The notes: a model not told the origin generated them from the letters alone. 27,500 bases of DNA from Prorocentrum cordatum (GCA_963575745.1 CAUYUJ010006332.1:1-27500), one strand, 5' to 3'; numbered from the stretch's first letter, positions 9,006 through 18,353 are shown. Numbers and translations: made by a program.

Positions 9006-9165
9006 CAGGTTCAAGGTTCGAATGTTCGAGGTTCGAGTTCGAGGTTCGAGGTTTGAGGTTCGAGGTTCGAGGTTCGAGGATCGAGGTTCGAGGGTCGAGG
9101 TTCGAGGTTCGAGTGGGTGTGAAGTTTGCAGGTCCGAGGTTCGAAGTCCGAGGTTTCGGGCGTTT
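9006..9165. repeat. GGTTCGA heptamer array
   Basis: The heptamer GGTTCGA, with variants such as GGATCGA, GGGTCGA and GGTTTGA, is repeated more than a dozen times, partly in perfect 7-base register. It grades into the dispersed repeat family at 9140. GGTTCGA is also the core of the eukaryotic tRNA B-box, but no tRNA fold is present. Confidence 0.85.
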
Positions 9166-9300
9166 TCGCAGGATCTCAGCAGCTCTCCAGCCTCGGAAGG
9201 CTCTCCAGCGGCGGCGCCTCGCGGAGAGCGCTCTGGGTTTGCCGGCATCGTCCCAGACGGCCGCCTGGGACCTGAGTCAGGACCCGAAAAACAAGGGGCA
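9140..9300. repeat. Dispersed repeat family 'TTTTCGTAGG-CTCTCAGCGG', copy 1
   Basis: The order GAGGTTTCGGGCGTTTTCG, CTCAGCAG, CCAGCCTCGG, CTCGCGGAGAG is shared with 9770-9925, 13285-13440 and the two halves of 22235-22545. The copies are diverged. No transposon ends were defined. Confidence 0.55.
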
Positions 9301-9321
9301 GCGTTAGGGGTGATAGGCCTA

Positions 9322-9510
9322 GGGGGGGACGCATCGACCCCCCAATCGTCTATCCATCGCCGATTGGGGCCCGATAGGGGCCCGATAGCCCATCCCCGCC
9401 CAGGAGCGTGCGGATTCCCTATCGGGTGCCTGTCGCCGATCTATCGGAGATGTATCGAGGATTCCAGGTGGATGTTCCCCCCCCCCGATGCCCTATGCCA
9501 GTCTCCCCCC
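9322..9510. repeat. GATAGGGG/CCGAT-rich repeat with hairpin
   Basis: CCCCAATCG (9340-9348) and CGATTGGGG (9361-9369) form a hairpin, followed by GGGCCCGATAG repeated twice. The order GGGGA-GTCGACCCC-CATC-CCGAT-GGGGCCCGAT recurs at about 10135-10195, so this is one of a diverged pair. 9511-9769 holds no gene that I can see. Confidence 0.5.
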
Positions 9511-9769
9511 ATCGTTGCCCCTCAACCCCTGCATCCCTCTGTCGTCTTTGCCGTCCGGTCGCTCCCCTCGTCTGCCTTCTCGTGCAACTCGAAGAGAAGG
9601 AAACCACGGCATGGGCAGAAGCCTTCGGAGGTGCGCGCAGACCTCCGCACGTTCACGAGTTTCTTAGGTTCCATCCTCGCAGCCTGGGAGTATTTTTCCA
9701 TCCTCCCTCCGGGCGGTTGGCCGGGGTGACGTCAGCCTACCAGGGAGAAGCCCGCCCGCAGCTGCAGGC

Positions 9770-9925
9770 GTCAAGTTCGGGCCAGACGTTTGGAAGTTTT
9801 CCTACATCTTCGGCGGCTCGCGGCGGCTTTCCAGCCTCGGGGTGTTCACCAGCAGCCTCGCTTGGCCCAGAGGAGTTCAGATGGGCCCAGATCGTCCCGA
9901 GCGGCCGTCAGAGACGTTTTGACCC
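9770..9925. repeat. Dispersed repeat family, copy 2
   Basis: It contains CTTCGGCGGCTCGCGGCGG, CCAGCCTCGGGGTGTTCACC and CCCAGATCGTCCCGAGCGGC in the same order as the copies at 13285 and 22235. Confidence 0.5.
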
Positions 9926-10436
9926 GAAAACTAGACTCGGGGGTGGACAGAACCCTCAACAGTGACACGTCGATTAGTGAATTGTCCGCTTTCGGTTCTC
10001 GAGAGGGCGCCGTGGCCGCTATTTTCCAGGCTTGCGCCCGCCAGGTTTGGGCCTCAGGTCGTTCTCACTAAACCACGTTTTGCGGAAGGGGGGTCTGCCC
10101 ACCCCCGATAGACGAGGACCATTGGGTGGGACTGGCTCGGGGGGGAGGTGTCGACCCCAAGCCGCCCATTCATCACCGATCTGGGGCCCGATGGCCCCCC
10201 CTGCCCCCCCTGTACTGGCCCCCTGTCTCTTCTCGTTCCCCGTCACCGGGTGGCCCTCGCGGCCATGGCCGGACGCAGCTCCAACAGCATGGCCAGGATG
10301 GGGCCCTCCTGGGAGGCCAGGGCCCCCCCGCGTCGTGAGCGTGGCGCGGCGGGCGGTCTTTGGCGAATCTGCGGCCTCCCGCCCTCTGGTGGGCCCTTGC
10401 CGACCCCGGGGCTGTCAGGCATCGAAGAGCCCTAAA
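9926..10436. other. No gene supported; repeat-derived spacer
   Basis: The part 10108-10195 resembles both 9322-9378 and, through ATTGGGTGGGACTGGCTC, the stretch 22547-22565. Around 10264-10295 two GGCCATGG/CATGGCC-type words form a small inverted repeat. A plus frame reading AAMAGRSSNSMARMG across it is plausible protein but unsupported. Frames on all strands are open because of GC content. Confidence 0.4.
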
Positions 10437-10440
10437 CGGC

Positions 10441-10581
10441 ATGAGCATGACTCTCGGGGGTTCGCGCGGATTTCTTGGATCGGCGCTGGGCCCCCCCCTG
10501 GCTCGCGGAGCGCGCCAGGGAGATGGGTCCAGCGCCAATCCAGGGAGCCTGCGCGGACCTCAGAGAAATTCTGCTCGTGTG
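10441..10581. mobile_element. TIR element, introner-related family, copy 1
   Basis: Left arm 10451-10492 (CGCGGATTTCTTGGATCGGC, then GCTGGGCC) and right arm 10526-10567 are imperfect inverted repeats, with a GC-rich loop between. The left arm is almost the same as that of the element inside the DeSI-like gene intron at 26061-26225, including the preceding CATGA-CAT motif. No transposase is encoded, so it would be a non-autonomous foldback/MITE-type element. The exact ends are uncertain. Confidence 0.7.
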
Positions 10582-11217
10582 CACTCCTGCCGTCGCTGGG
10601 CGTTCCGTCTCTCTCCCCCGTGCATTGCAGCCGAGTTCGCATTTGTGGGTCCGACTTCTGCTCTTCCGCCAGCGCAGTCACTCTGCCTAGCCGCCGACGT
10701 AAGAAGTGTGCTGCTTCTGTCCCACAGAGAGAAAGCAGCTCGGGGTGAAACGCCAGTCCTGGGAATCTGGGGTTGCACGATGTCGGGGGAAGACTGTCGA
10801 AGGTCTCGGGCGGGGGTCCCCGGGTCAGGCGATCGCAAACATGGATCAAGGGGGCGTGGATCAGCGACGGGTCCCGTCTCCAGGGGAACTCGCGGATCTC
10901 CGCCGCCGACCGAGGCGGCACCGCCCGCAGTTTGGGGAGGGCACCTTTCCCGATCCATGGACTGGGCGACCGCGCGCCAGAATCCACGGATCGCCAATCC
11001 GTGTCTGCGCGCCCCCGAGGTGGGGGCGCGAAGACAGTCGCTCTTTGGGCGTCTTTTGGTGCGGGCCAGAGCCGGTTGCCCTCCTCCCAGGGGGCGGCGC
11101 GAGGGTACGGGTGGCGCGGAGATGCCCGCGCGTCGCGGGTCGCGGGGCGCGGGGCGCAAAGTCCGGTGGTCCACAGGCCAGGGGAGGAGGCTAGCAGCGT
11201 TCGGTAGGAAGGATGGA
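10582..11217. other. No gene supported; GC-rich spacer
   Basis: It contains partial self-similarity: GGATCAAGGGGGCGTGGATC near 10842, and ATCCACGGATCGCCAATCCG near 10981 with related words on the opposite strand. Long frames on both strands have Arg/Pro/Gly-rich composition and no motif. Confidence 0.4.
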
Positions 11218-11440
11218 GAAGGGGGGATCAGGAGGAGGGGGAGGAGGAGGGGGAGGAGGAGGAGGAGGAGGAGGAGGAGGAGGAGGAGGAGGAGGAGGAG
11301 GAGGAGGAGGAGGAGGAGGAGGGGGAGGGGGAGGGGGAGGGGGAGGGAGGGGAGGAGGAGGAGGAGCAGGAGGAGGAGGAGGAGGAGGAGGAGGAGGAGG
11401 AGGAGGAGGAGGAGGAGGAGGAGGAGGAGGAGGAGGAAGA
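11218..11440. repeat. (GGA)n microsatellite, about 220 bp
   Basis: An almost uninterrupted GGA triplet run has a GGGGGA-rich patch near 11320-11350. Poly-Gly, poly-Arg and poly-Leu/Pro frames across it are repeat products. Confidence 0.97.
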
Positions 11441-11529
11441 TGGGAGAAGGAGGGGGGGGGAGAAGGAAGAGCCGGGGAGTTGGGGAGGACAACCATTTTG
11501 GGTTTTGTCATGGTGGAGGCGTGGAAGCA

Positions 11530-11955
11530 AAGCCCGTAGTATCGGTGGAGCCCGCTTCTCCCTCAGCCCAGCCTGGCTCGAGGCTCTCCTTGCATATAAC
11601 AGCCAGCCCAGCGTACTTCAACATTGCCCAACCCAAGTATATATCCACCTGTCGACCGCTTCCCGGTGTTTGCTGGGAGTACCTCAATTTCGATCTCCCC
11701 CTTTTTCGGCTCCTTCCTCTTGATCGTATGCCTTCTCAGGTTTGTCATTCTGTTACTCGCAACGCGCTGTGTTGACCCTATGCCCATGTGGGCCTATCCC
11801 CTCTGACCTGTCCTCAACGTTGTTGTTTTCCATGTTCTGCGTGCTGATGCATGTTGCTCTAGGGCCATAATACATGTTCTGGTGCTTAAGTTGGGTTCAT
11901 GTGCTGATCTTGCCGCGCAGACGCTTCGGTTTCAGCCGACCCTGGTCCGAGCAAC
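11530..11955. other. Unassigned, lower-GC unique sequence
   Basis: This is one of the few stretches with ordinary base composition and no visible repeats. Short frames occur on both strands without recognisable motifs. No splice-linked coding signal was identified. Confidence 0.4.
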
Positions 11956-11960
11956 GTCAA

Positions 11961-12019
11961 AGAGGAGGAGGAGGAGGAGGAGGAGGAGGAGGAGGAGGAG
12001 GAGGAGGAGGAGGAGGAGA
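11961..12019. repeat. (GGA)n microsatellite
   Basis: A pure GAG/GGA triplet run of about 57 bases. Confidence 0.97.
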
Positions 12020-12106
12020 GACGCGATCTTTGTTTGCCGAAGGAGGAGGGATAACGGCAGGATGCAGTAAGGAGCAAGAAGGAGGGGGGAATGAGGCCGA
12101 AGATGA

Positions 12107-12265
12107 CCGTCACGACGACGACGACGACGGCGACCACGACGACGTCGACCGCGACGACAACGACGATGGCGGCGACGACGACCACCGCACCGCGACGGCA
12201 ACGACGACGCCGCCGACGACGCCGACCGCGGCGAACGACGGCGACGACGGCGGTGACGACGGTCG
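12107..12265. repeat. GAC/ACG trinucleotide-rich array
   Basis: CGACGACGACG-type triplets with CC and GG substitutions are spread over about 160 bases. A further 170 bases of very GC-rich sequence without a recognisable gene follow. Confidence 0.85.
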
Positions 12266-12454
12266 GCGGCGGCGGCGACGACGAGGCCCTCCTGGGCTCG
12301 CGGGAGCCGCGCCGCCCGCGGCCCGCCGTTCTCGGGGCCCGCGCGGCGCCCCGCCGCGATGGGCGGCCAGGCCTCGAGCGAGGGCGCGCCCGGCGCGGGC
12401 GGCGACGCCGGCGCTGCGGGGCAGACGAGCAAGGGGGTGCCCAGCGCTCACGTG

Positions 12455-12526
12455 ACGATGGTGATGCTGATGCTGATGCTGATGCTGATGCTGCTGCTAA
12501 TGCTGCTGCTGACGCTGATGATGATA

Positions 12527-12565
<39 letters not shown>

Positions 12566-12815
12566 CTGTTGATGATGATTATGATGATGATGATGATTAT
12601 GATGATGATGATGATGCTAATGATGCTGCTGACGATGATGATGATGACGATGATGATGAGCATGCTGTTGCTGATGGTGGTGTTGATGATGCTGCTGATG
12701 ATGCTGTTGATGATGATGCTGATGCTGATGATGCTGATGATGATGCTGATGCTGATGATGATGATGATGGTGGTGGTGGTGATGATTATGATGATCATGG
12801 TGATGATGATGATGC

Positions 12816-12847
<32 letters not shown>

Positions 12848-12857
12848 GTGATGGTGG

Positions 12858-12928
<71 letters not shown>

Positions 12929-12929
12929 C

Positions 12930-12967
<38 letters not shown>

Positions 12968-13005
12968 GTGATGATGGTGATGATGATGATGATGATGATG
13001 ATGAT
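12455..13005. repeat. GAT/GCT trinucleotide array, about 550 bp
   Basis: GAT triplets are interspersed with GCT, GGT and TAT triplets and the triplet register is kept almost throughout. Plus-strand frames read poly-Asp/Ala or poly-Met, and minus-strand frames read poly-Ile, poly-His or poly-Ser. The same repeat begins again at 27370. A protein of nothing but Asp and Ala is less likely than simple-repeat DNA. Confidence 0.95.
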
Positions 13006-13048
13006 GAGGAGGAGGAGGAGGAGGAGGAGGAGGAGGAGGAGGAGGGGG
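13006..13048. repeat. (GAG)n microsatellite
   Basis: GAG triplets continue the preceding GAT array without loss of triplet register. Confidence 0.95.
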
Positions 13049-13284
13049 ATGCTGCTGCTGCTGATGCCGATGCTGCTGCTGATGCTTCTGATGCTGCTGT
13101 TGTTGATGATGGCTTCTGGTGCTGTGCTTCTGCGCGTGTCTCGGCGCAGCCTGACGGGAAGGCGGTCGACCTGGCCAGGCGTCTGCGAGCCTGGCTCTGG
13201 ATACGCCTGCAAAGCTCCATCTAGCCGACGCTACGGACAGAATTGCCTTGAGTACGAGCAATGGCGGCCAGCGCTAACGTCAGG

Positions 13285-13440
13285 GGCAGCGACGGTTTGG
13301 CTCGGGTCGGACGTTCGAGGCTCGTTGCCCGAGGTTTTCGGGCATTTTCGTAGGCTCTCAGCGGCCTTCGAGCCTCGGCCGCGCTTCGTCGAGAGGCGTC
13401 CGGAGGTGCCCAGATCTTTCCAAGCGGCCGCTGGAGTTCA
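13285..13440. repeat. Dispersed repeat family, copy 3 (uninterrupted)
   Basis: It contains GGACGTTCGAGGCTCG, GAGGTTTTCGGGCATTTTCG, GGCTCTCAGCGGCCTTCGAG, GAGAGGCGTCCGGAGGTGCC and CAAGCGGCCGC. The copy at 22235-22545 has the same order but is split after CTCGGCGG by a hAT-type insertion, so this copy serves as an empty-site comparison. Confidence 0.65.
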
Positions 13441-13500
13441 ATGGCTTGTCATTCAGTTAGAGTGTGGGTGAAGCGGCAGTTGGGGCATGTACGTGGGCAT

Positions 13501-13530
13501 CCATTTTGGTTGCGTAGCCGGTGGCTCAAG
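13501..13530 (+). other. Possible degenerate spliced-leader relic(s)
   Basis: Bases 13512-13530 read GCGTAGCCGGTGGCTCAAG. Compared with the SL this keeps CGTAGCC and TGGCTCAAG exactly, with ATTT replaced by GG. Just upstream, 13501-13509 is CCATTTTGG, another SL block. Two SL-derived words within 30 bases suggest decayed mRNA-derived insertion(s) on the plus strand. Chance is not excluded. Confidence 0.4.
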
Positions 13531-13540
13531 GAACCGTTGG

Positions 13541-13944
13541 CGAGTGGGGTGCATGGGTGGACCTTCAGCAGGCCTGAAGGTGCGCCCCCCTGGGCGCATG
13601 ATGTGGGCCGCGCATGGTATCGTATCGGTATTCGCGAGCCTGGCCAGTAAAGCCGAGAGCTGGCTGCCTGCGTGGGCTCGGCGGCTGGGTGCTCCCAACC
13701 CCGCAGGGGCAGCGTCGCCCGCGAGGCCATCAGGCTCAGCGGGCGGCGTGTGGGCTGCGCGGCCTGGCGTCCCAGCAAACCCCCCTGGGGGTGAGCGAGC
13801 GGTGCAGGGCTGGCCGCCAAGCCGCGAGGCGGGGCGTCCCCCTTCCCCGAGCGGGTCTGAGCGTCCTGAAATGTCCTCGTTCGAAATCTCCTCGCGCGCG
13901 AGAGAGTTCTCCCGCTTGCTTGAAACAATGTCCTCACAACTAGT
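13541..13944. other. No gene supported
   Basis: Ordinary GC-rich sequence follows the possible SL relic. Frames of about 110-190 codons exist on both strands but show no family motif. If the SL relic is real, this is where the retroposed transcript body would lie. Confidence 0.35.
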
Positions 13945-13946
13945 GA

Positions 13947-13987
<41 letters not shown>

Positions 13988-14006
13988 TGCGTGTGTGTGT
14001 GTGTGA
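13945..14006. repeat. (GT)n microsatellite
   Basis: A GT dinucleotide run of about 60 bases with TTTGTGC interruptions. Confidence 0.97.
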
Positions 14007-14264
14007 GGCGTGGTTGCGGGCGTGAGTTGATTGAACAGACTGCGGGCGGGCGGGTGCAGTCGGCTTGAGTTTTCCAAATCAGGGCAGCTGCCCGCCTCGG
14101 TTTGTTCCGGAAGCCGTTTCAGAAATTCGGCCGCGTGGCCGTTTCGCGGGCAATTTTGAAAAAGTGAGGTTGGTGTCTCTCGTGGATCTTCCGGCGGGTG
14201 GTATCGCATCCACGAGGGGGATGGATGGAGGTAGGGGTGGGCCAGGGAGGGCGCCAAACGGGCT

Positions 14265-14560
14265 CGCATCCTTGCCATTCATTTTTGTTATGCGAGTTAA
14301 CTGTAATCGTGTGGTTGGTTGTTCTTTGGCGTAGTTGCCGCCACGATCAACGGCTCCTGCCCTAAGATTGAAAACCCAGGCTGCCCGATGTTCCATTGGC
14401 AAAGGGGGATTTTTCGAAATTAGGGCAGGCGTGTGTTATTCAGGTGTTCGTTTTGCATTTATCTTCAGCTCTGGTGTGCATCGGAAAGCGGGGTTTCAGA
14501 TGGGGGCCTGGAGAAACGATGGTGTTGGGCGGAAGGGTGCATCGCTTGTTGTGCATTAGC
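14265..14560. repeat. Dispersed repeat family R, copy 1
   Basis: Shared ordered blocks are ATCCTTGCC, GTAATCGTGTG, TTCTTTGGCGTAG, CGATCAACGGCT, GGGCAGGCGTGTGTTATTCA, GGTGTGCATCGGAA and GGAGAAACGAT. The same order is found at 15930-16215 and 16300-16560, with partial copies at 16800-16950 and 18455-18660. No coding function or transposon ends were recognised. Confidence 0.7.
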
Positions 14561-14735
14561 GGGTTGGTTTGGGCAGCAGCTTTTATCCGTAAGGGCTTCG
14601 CCCCCTGCCGCCGGCCCCCTCTCTCGGAGAATGGGCCATGGAAGAGCTAAGTCATGAGGCTTTGGCGCTGTCGTGCAGCAGTATAACTTCATGCGAGGCC
14701 GATTCGCAATCGGCAAAACCAACTGATCACAAGAG
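14561..14735. other. Tail of repeat family R / spacer
   Basis: TTGTGCATTAGCGGGTTGGT near 14549-14568 matches TTGTGCATCAGCGGATTGGT near 16666-16685, so the family R unit extends into this stretch. The remainder has no recognisable feature. Confidence 0.45.
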
Positions 14736-14865
14736 GGGTTACCACACAGGGCGATTGGTAAGACGTGTATGGTTTACGAGCTTGGTTACCACACCTTGGG
14801 ATTAAAGGGCCGAGGGAGTACTCGCAGTTTGGGTTACCACGCCTTGCGATGGATGTGCGTGAGGG
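14736..14865. repeat. GGTTACCACAC units, about 48-50 bp apart
   Basis: GGGTTACCACAC occurs near 14736, and the related GGTTACCACACC and GGGTTACCACGCC near 14783 and 14832. Each is followed by different sequence. They lead directly into the satellite at 14866 and may be decayed units of an older array. Confidence 0.5.
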
Positions 14866-15596
14866 GTGGCACCGAATTTCAGAAATGTGGCAAATCCCTT
14901 GTGTTTTTGGACCCTGACCCCGCGGATCTGCGTGAGGGGTGGCACCGAATTTCAGAAATGTGGCAAATCCCTGTGTTTTTGGACCCTGACCCCGCGGATC
15001 TGCGTGAGGGGTGGCACCGAATTTCAGAAATGTGGCAAATCCCATGTGTTTTTGGACCCTGACCCGCGGATCTGCGTGAGGGGTGGCACCGAATTTCAGA
15101 AATGTGGCAAATCCCGTGTGTTTTTGGACCCTGACCCCGCGGATCTGCGTGAGGGGTGGCACCGAATTTCAGAAATGTGGCAAATCCATGTGTTTTTGGA
15201 CCCTGACCCCGCGGATTTGCGTGAGGGGTGGCACCGAATTTCAGACATGTGGCAAATCCCCTGTGTTTTTGGACCCTGACCCAGCGGATCTGCGTGAGGG
15301 GTGGCACCGAATTTCAGAAATGTGGCAAATCCCCGGTGTTTTTGGACCCTGACCCCGCGGATCTGCGTGAGGGGTGGCACCGAATTTCAGAAATGTGGCA
15401 AATCTCCTGTGTTTGTGGACCCTGACCCCGCTGATCTGCGTGAGGGTGGCACTCAATTTCAGAAATGTGGCAAATCCCATGTGTTTTTGGACCCTGACCC
15501 CGCGGATCTGCGTGAGGGGTGGCACCGAATTTCACAAATGTGGCAAATCCCCTGTGTGTTTTTGGACCCTCACCCCGCGGATCTGCGTGAGGGGTG
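14866..15596. repeat. 72/73-bp tandem satellite, about ten units
   Basis: The unit begins GTGGCACCGAATTTCAGAAA, continues TGTGGCAAATCCC and TGTTTTTGGACCCTGACCCC, and ends GCGGATCTGCGTGAGGG. Units start near 14866, 14939, 15011, 15083, 15156, 15228, 15301, 15374, 15446 and 15518. Units are about 95% alike. Single-base length changes just before TGTGTTTTTGG and in the C and G runs make the period alternate between 72 and 73. That moves the reading frame, which argues against coding. The last unit breaks off at 15596. Confidence 0.95.
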
Positions 15597-15799
15597 TCGA
15601 TTTCGAGCCCCCCCAGCAATTCAGACAACGCGCCCAGGGGGTGCTAAAAATCCCGTTTGGGCCTCACCCCCCCTCAAGCGGTCAATCAAGTTACAGTAAC
15701 CAGTAAGAAGCAGAACTGTAACACTGGAAACTACAACCTACGACTGGTACAGGAAACTGCGAACCTCGCGCCTACAGCCTGGTGGCCCCACAAGGGGGC
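15597..15799. other. Spacer with short hairpin
   Basis: No gene was seen. CTGGTGGCCCC and GGGGGCCAGC around 15778-15802 form a small GC-rich hairpin at the junction with repeat family R. Confidence 0.4.
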
Positions 15800-16260
15800 C
15801 AGCGGATTCGTCTATTGTTTCTTGTAAGCTCGTGTGGTTTGGTTGAGTGGCATTCTCAGCGGTACCTTTGCGTCCTCGCTTGCTCAGTGCATCCGAAGGC
15901 AATTCTGAGGCGTACGCTCTGGCGCCAAAGCGCCAGGCATCCTTGCCACTGATTTTTTTGCGCGCTACTTGTAATTGTGCGATGGGTCTTTCTTTGGCGT
16001 AGCGCTCGTACGATCAACGGCTACTGCCCTAAAGCTGAAAACCGAGGCTGGCCGAGAATTCTTCGGAAAAGGGAGGTTCAACATTAGACCAGGCGCGTGT
16101 TATTCATGTGCTCGCTTTGCATTATCATGTAGTCGTTGTGTATCGGAAGAGGGAGTTTCGAAGGCTGGAGAGGGGGCTGGAGTCTAGAGAAACGATTGCG
16201 TTTACAGGGCTGGTTGTTTCTCACGGGCGTTCGGGTTTCGTTCCGCGGTGTTTGGCTTCC
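15800..16260. repeat. Dispersed repeat family R, copy 2 with head region
   Basis: The head (15800-15930: CAGCGGATT, GAGTGGCA, GCATCCGAA, CTCTGGCGCCAAAG) also precedes the copy at 16800. The core (15930-16215) has the same block order as 14265-14560. Part 16125-16225 is nearly the same as 18555-18650, including CGGAAGA, GTTTCGAAGGCTGGAGAG and AGAGAAACGATTGCGTTTAC. Confidence 0.7.
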
Positions 16261-16299
16261 ACCAGGAGCTCCCTATTCCAGCATCGGTAAGTTTCCTCG

Positions 16300-16580
16300 C
16301 TCGAGGGCTCTTGTAATCATGTGTTTGTTTTTTGGTGTAGCTTTCGGCCGATCAACGGCCGTAAAACCGTACATCCGGGGTGGCCGAGGGCTTTTTGGTA
16401 AACGGGCGCTTTTCAACATCAGGGCAAGCGTGTGTTATTCAGGTGCTCGCTTGGCCTTGATCTTCAGCTCGGGTGTGCATCGGAAGAGTGGTTTTCCAAT
16501 GGGGCTCTGTCCTCCTCCTCCTCCTCCTCCTCCTCCTCCTCGGAGAGACGATTGTGTTGACAGGGCCCGCTGCCTCTTGT
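16300..16580. repeat. Dispersed repeat family R, copy 3, with CCT microsatellite
   Basis: The core contains CGATCAACGGCCG, CAACATCAGGGCAAGCGTGT, TATTCAGGTGCTCGCTT and GGTGTGCATCGGAAGAG. A (CCT)n run of about 30 bases at 16510-16540 replaces the segment found at this point in the other copies. Confidence 0.7.
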
Positions 16581-16659
16581 GGGTTTTCGTTCTTCGGCAG
16601 CAGCGACGACATCAGGGCTCCAGGCGGTCGTTGAAGCCTGGAGGCGGAAAGCCCGATCG

Positions 16660-16950
16660 CGTTTGTTGTGCATCAGCGGATTGGTTGGCGCAGCGGATTG
16701 AATAGTTTCGCTGTTTGCTGTAAGCGCGTGGTACGATAGAGTGGCACTCTCCACGGCACCCTTGCGTCCACGCTTGCGCCGCGCATCCGAAACCAATTTT
16801 GAGGCGTATGCTCTGGCGCCAAAGGGCGTCGCATCCTTGCCGCTATGTTTGCTTGCGCGCGCTACCAGTAATCCTGTGATAGGTCGTTTTTTTGACGTAG
16901 CGTTCGCCCGATGAACGGCTGTTGCCATAACATTGGAACTTATCCCGGCA
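16660..16950. repeat. Dispersed repeat family R, copy 4 (head and partial core)
   Basis: The head (16674-16800) repeats that of 15800-15930. The core stops after the block CGATGAACGGCTGTTGCC near 16925. 16951-17062 is unassigned. Confidence 0.6.
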
Positions 16951-17089
16951 AAGCAACCTAACAGCGATGTGTAGGAGCATATCTGGAAGCATTCCCCTTG
17001 AGATTCAGATGATAATCCAGTTGTAGAATTATGTTGTTCTCGCAGCCCTAGTCGCATTCGCGATGACAGTCGCAGTGGCAACGGCAGTC

Positions 17090-18205
17090 GCAGTCACAGC
17101 CTCAGCCTCAGCCTGCCTCAGCCTCAGCCTCAGCCTGCCTCAGCCTCAGCCTGCCTCAGCCTCAGCCTCAGCCTGCTTCAGCCTCAGCCTCAGTCTGCCT
17201 TCAGCCTCGGCCTCAGCCTCAGCCTGCCTCAGCCTCAGCCTGCATCAGCCTCAGCCTCAGCCTCAGCCTGCCTCAGCATCAGCCTGCCTCAGCCTCAGCC
17301 TCAGCCTGCCTCAGCCTCAGCCTGCTTCAGCCTCAGCCTCAGTCTGCCTTCAGCCTCGGCCTCAGCCTCAGCCTGCCTCAGCCTCAGCCTGCATCAGCCT
17401 CAGCCTCAGCCTCAGCCTGCCTCAGCATCAGCCTGCCTCAGCCTCAGCCTCAGCCTGCCTCAGCCTCAGCCTCAGCCTGCTTCAGCCTCAGCCTCAGTCT
17501 GCCTTCAGCCTCGGCCTCAGCCTCAGCCTGCCTCAGCCTCAGCCTGCATCAGCCTCAGCCTCAGCCTCAGCCTCAGCCTCAGCCTCAGCCTCAGCCTCAG
17601 CCTCAGCCTCAGCCTCAGCCTCAGCCTCAGCCTCAGCCTCAGCCTCAGCCTGCTTCAGCCTCAGCCTCAGTCTGCCTTCAGCCTCGGCCTCAGCCTCAGC
17701 CTGCCTCAGCCTCAGCCTGCATCAGCCTCAGCCTCAGCCTCAGCCTGCCTCAGCCTCAGCCTCAGCCTGCCTCAGCCTCAGCCTGCCTCAGCCTCAGCCT
17801 CAGCCTGCTTCAGCCTCAGCCTCAGTCTGCCTTCAGCCTCGGCCTCAGCCTCAGCCTGCCTCAGCCTCAGCCTGCATCAGCCTCAGCCTCAGCCTCAGCC
17901 TGCCTCAGCATCAGCCTGCCTCAGCCTCAGCCTCAGCCTGCCTCAGCCTCAGCCTCAGCCTGCTTCAGCCTCAGCCTCAGTCTGCCTTCAGCCTCGGCCT
18001 CAGCCTCAGCCTGCCTCAGCCTCAGCCTGCCTCAGCCTCAGCCTCAGCCTGCAGCCTGCCTCATCAGCCTCCTCAGCCTCAGCCTCAGCCTCAGCCTGCC
18101 TCAGCCTCAGCCTCAGCCTGTTCAGCCTCAGCCTCAGTCTGCCTTCAGCCTCGGCCTCAGCCTCAGCCTCAGCCTCAGCCTGCCTCAGCCTCAACATCAG
18201 CCTGC
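17090..18205. repeat. CAGCCT minisatellite with higher-order repeat
   Basis: The hexamer CAGCCT makes up nearly the whole 1.1 kb. A marker variant CAGTCTGCCTTCAGCCTCGG recurs near 17191, 17340, 17495, 17668, 17823, 17978 and 18135. That gives a higher-order unit of about 155 bases (149-173), seven copies, one of which has gained extra pure hexamers (17550-17650). The 534-codon plus-strand frame reads Ala-Ser and Ser-Leu repeats and follows from a hexamer with no stops. It is not accepted as a gene. Confidence 0.95.
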
Positions 18206-18209
18206 CTCA

Positions 18210-18353
18210 GCATTCAAAATGTGGCCCGGGAATGGAGTTCTGGGAACTCGAAGAACACGAAGTGGCCTACAGTTGGATCCGGGCATTCAAAATCATGCCC
18301 AGGAATGGAGTTCTGGGAACTCGAAGGCCACAAAGTGCGTTACGGTTGGCTAA
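18210..18353. repeat. Tandem duplication, 73-bp period
   Basis: GCATTCAAAAT, GGAATGGAGTTCTGGGAACT and CGAAG occur at 18210-18282 and again from 18283, with moderate divergence between the halves. Confidence 0.85.

Noticed and set aside
9006-9165. tRNA gene or telomere repeat
   Set aside because: No cloverleaf or A-box, and GGTTCGA is not a TTTAGGG-type telomere unit.
11491-11510. SL relic at CCATTTTGGGTTTTG
   Set aside because: Only CCATTTTGG matches, and neither flank supports it.
10360-11775. 471-codon frame containing poly-Arg
   Set aside because: Joins GC-rich spacer, a GGA microsatellite and unique sequence; no motif, and competing frames on both strands.
12091-13224. 377-codon Asp/Ala-rich frame and the poly-Met, poly-Ile and poly-His frames over it
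   Set aside because: All are translations of one GAT/GCT/GAC triplet array; every frame is open for the same reason.
14736-15596. CRISPR array
   Set aside because: The whole 72/73-base unit is conserved, so there are no unique spacers; context is eukaryotic.
14866-15706. Repeat protein with MAPNFRNVANP units
   Set aside because: The 72/73-base alternation shifts the frame between units, so no single protein spans the array.
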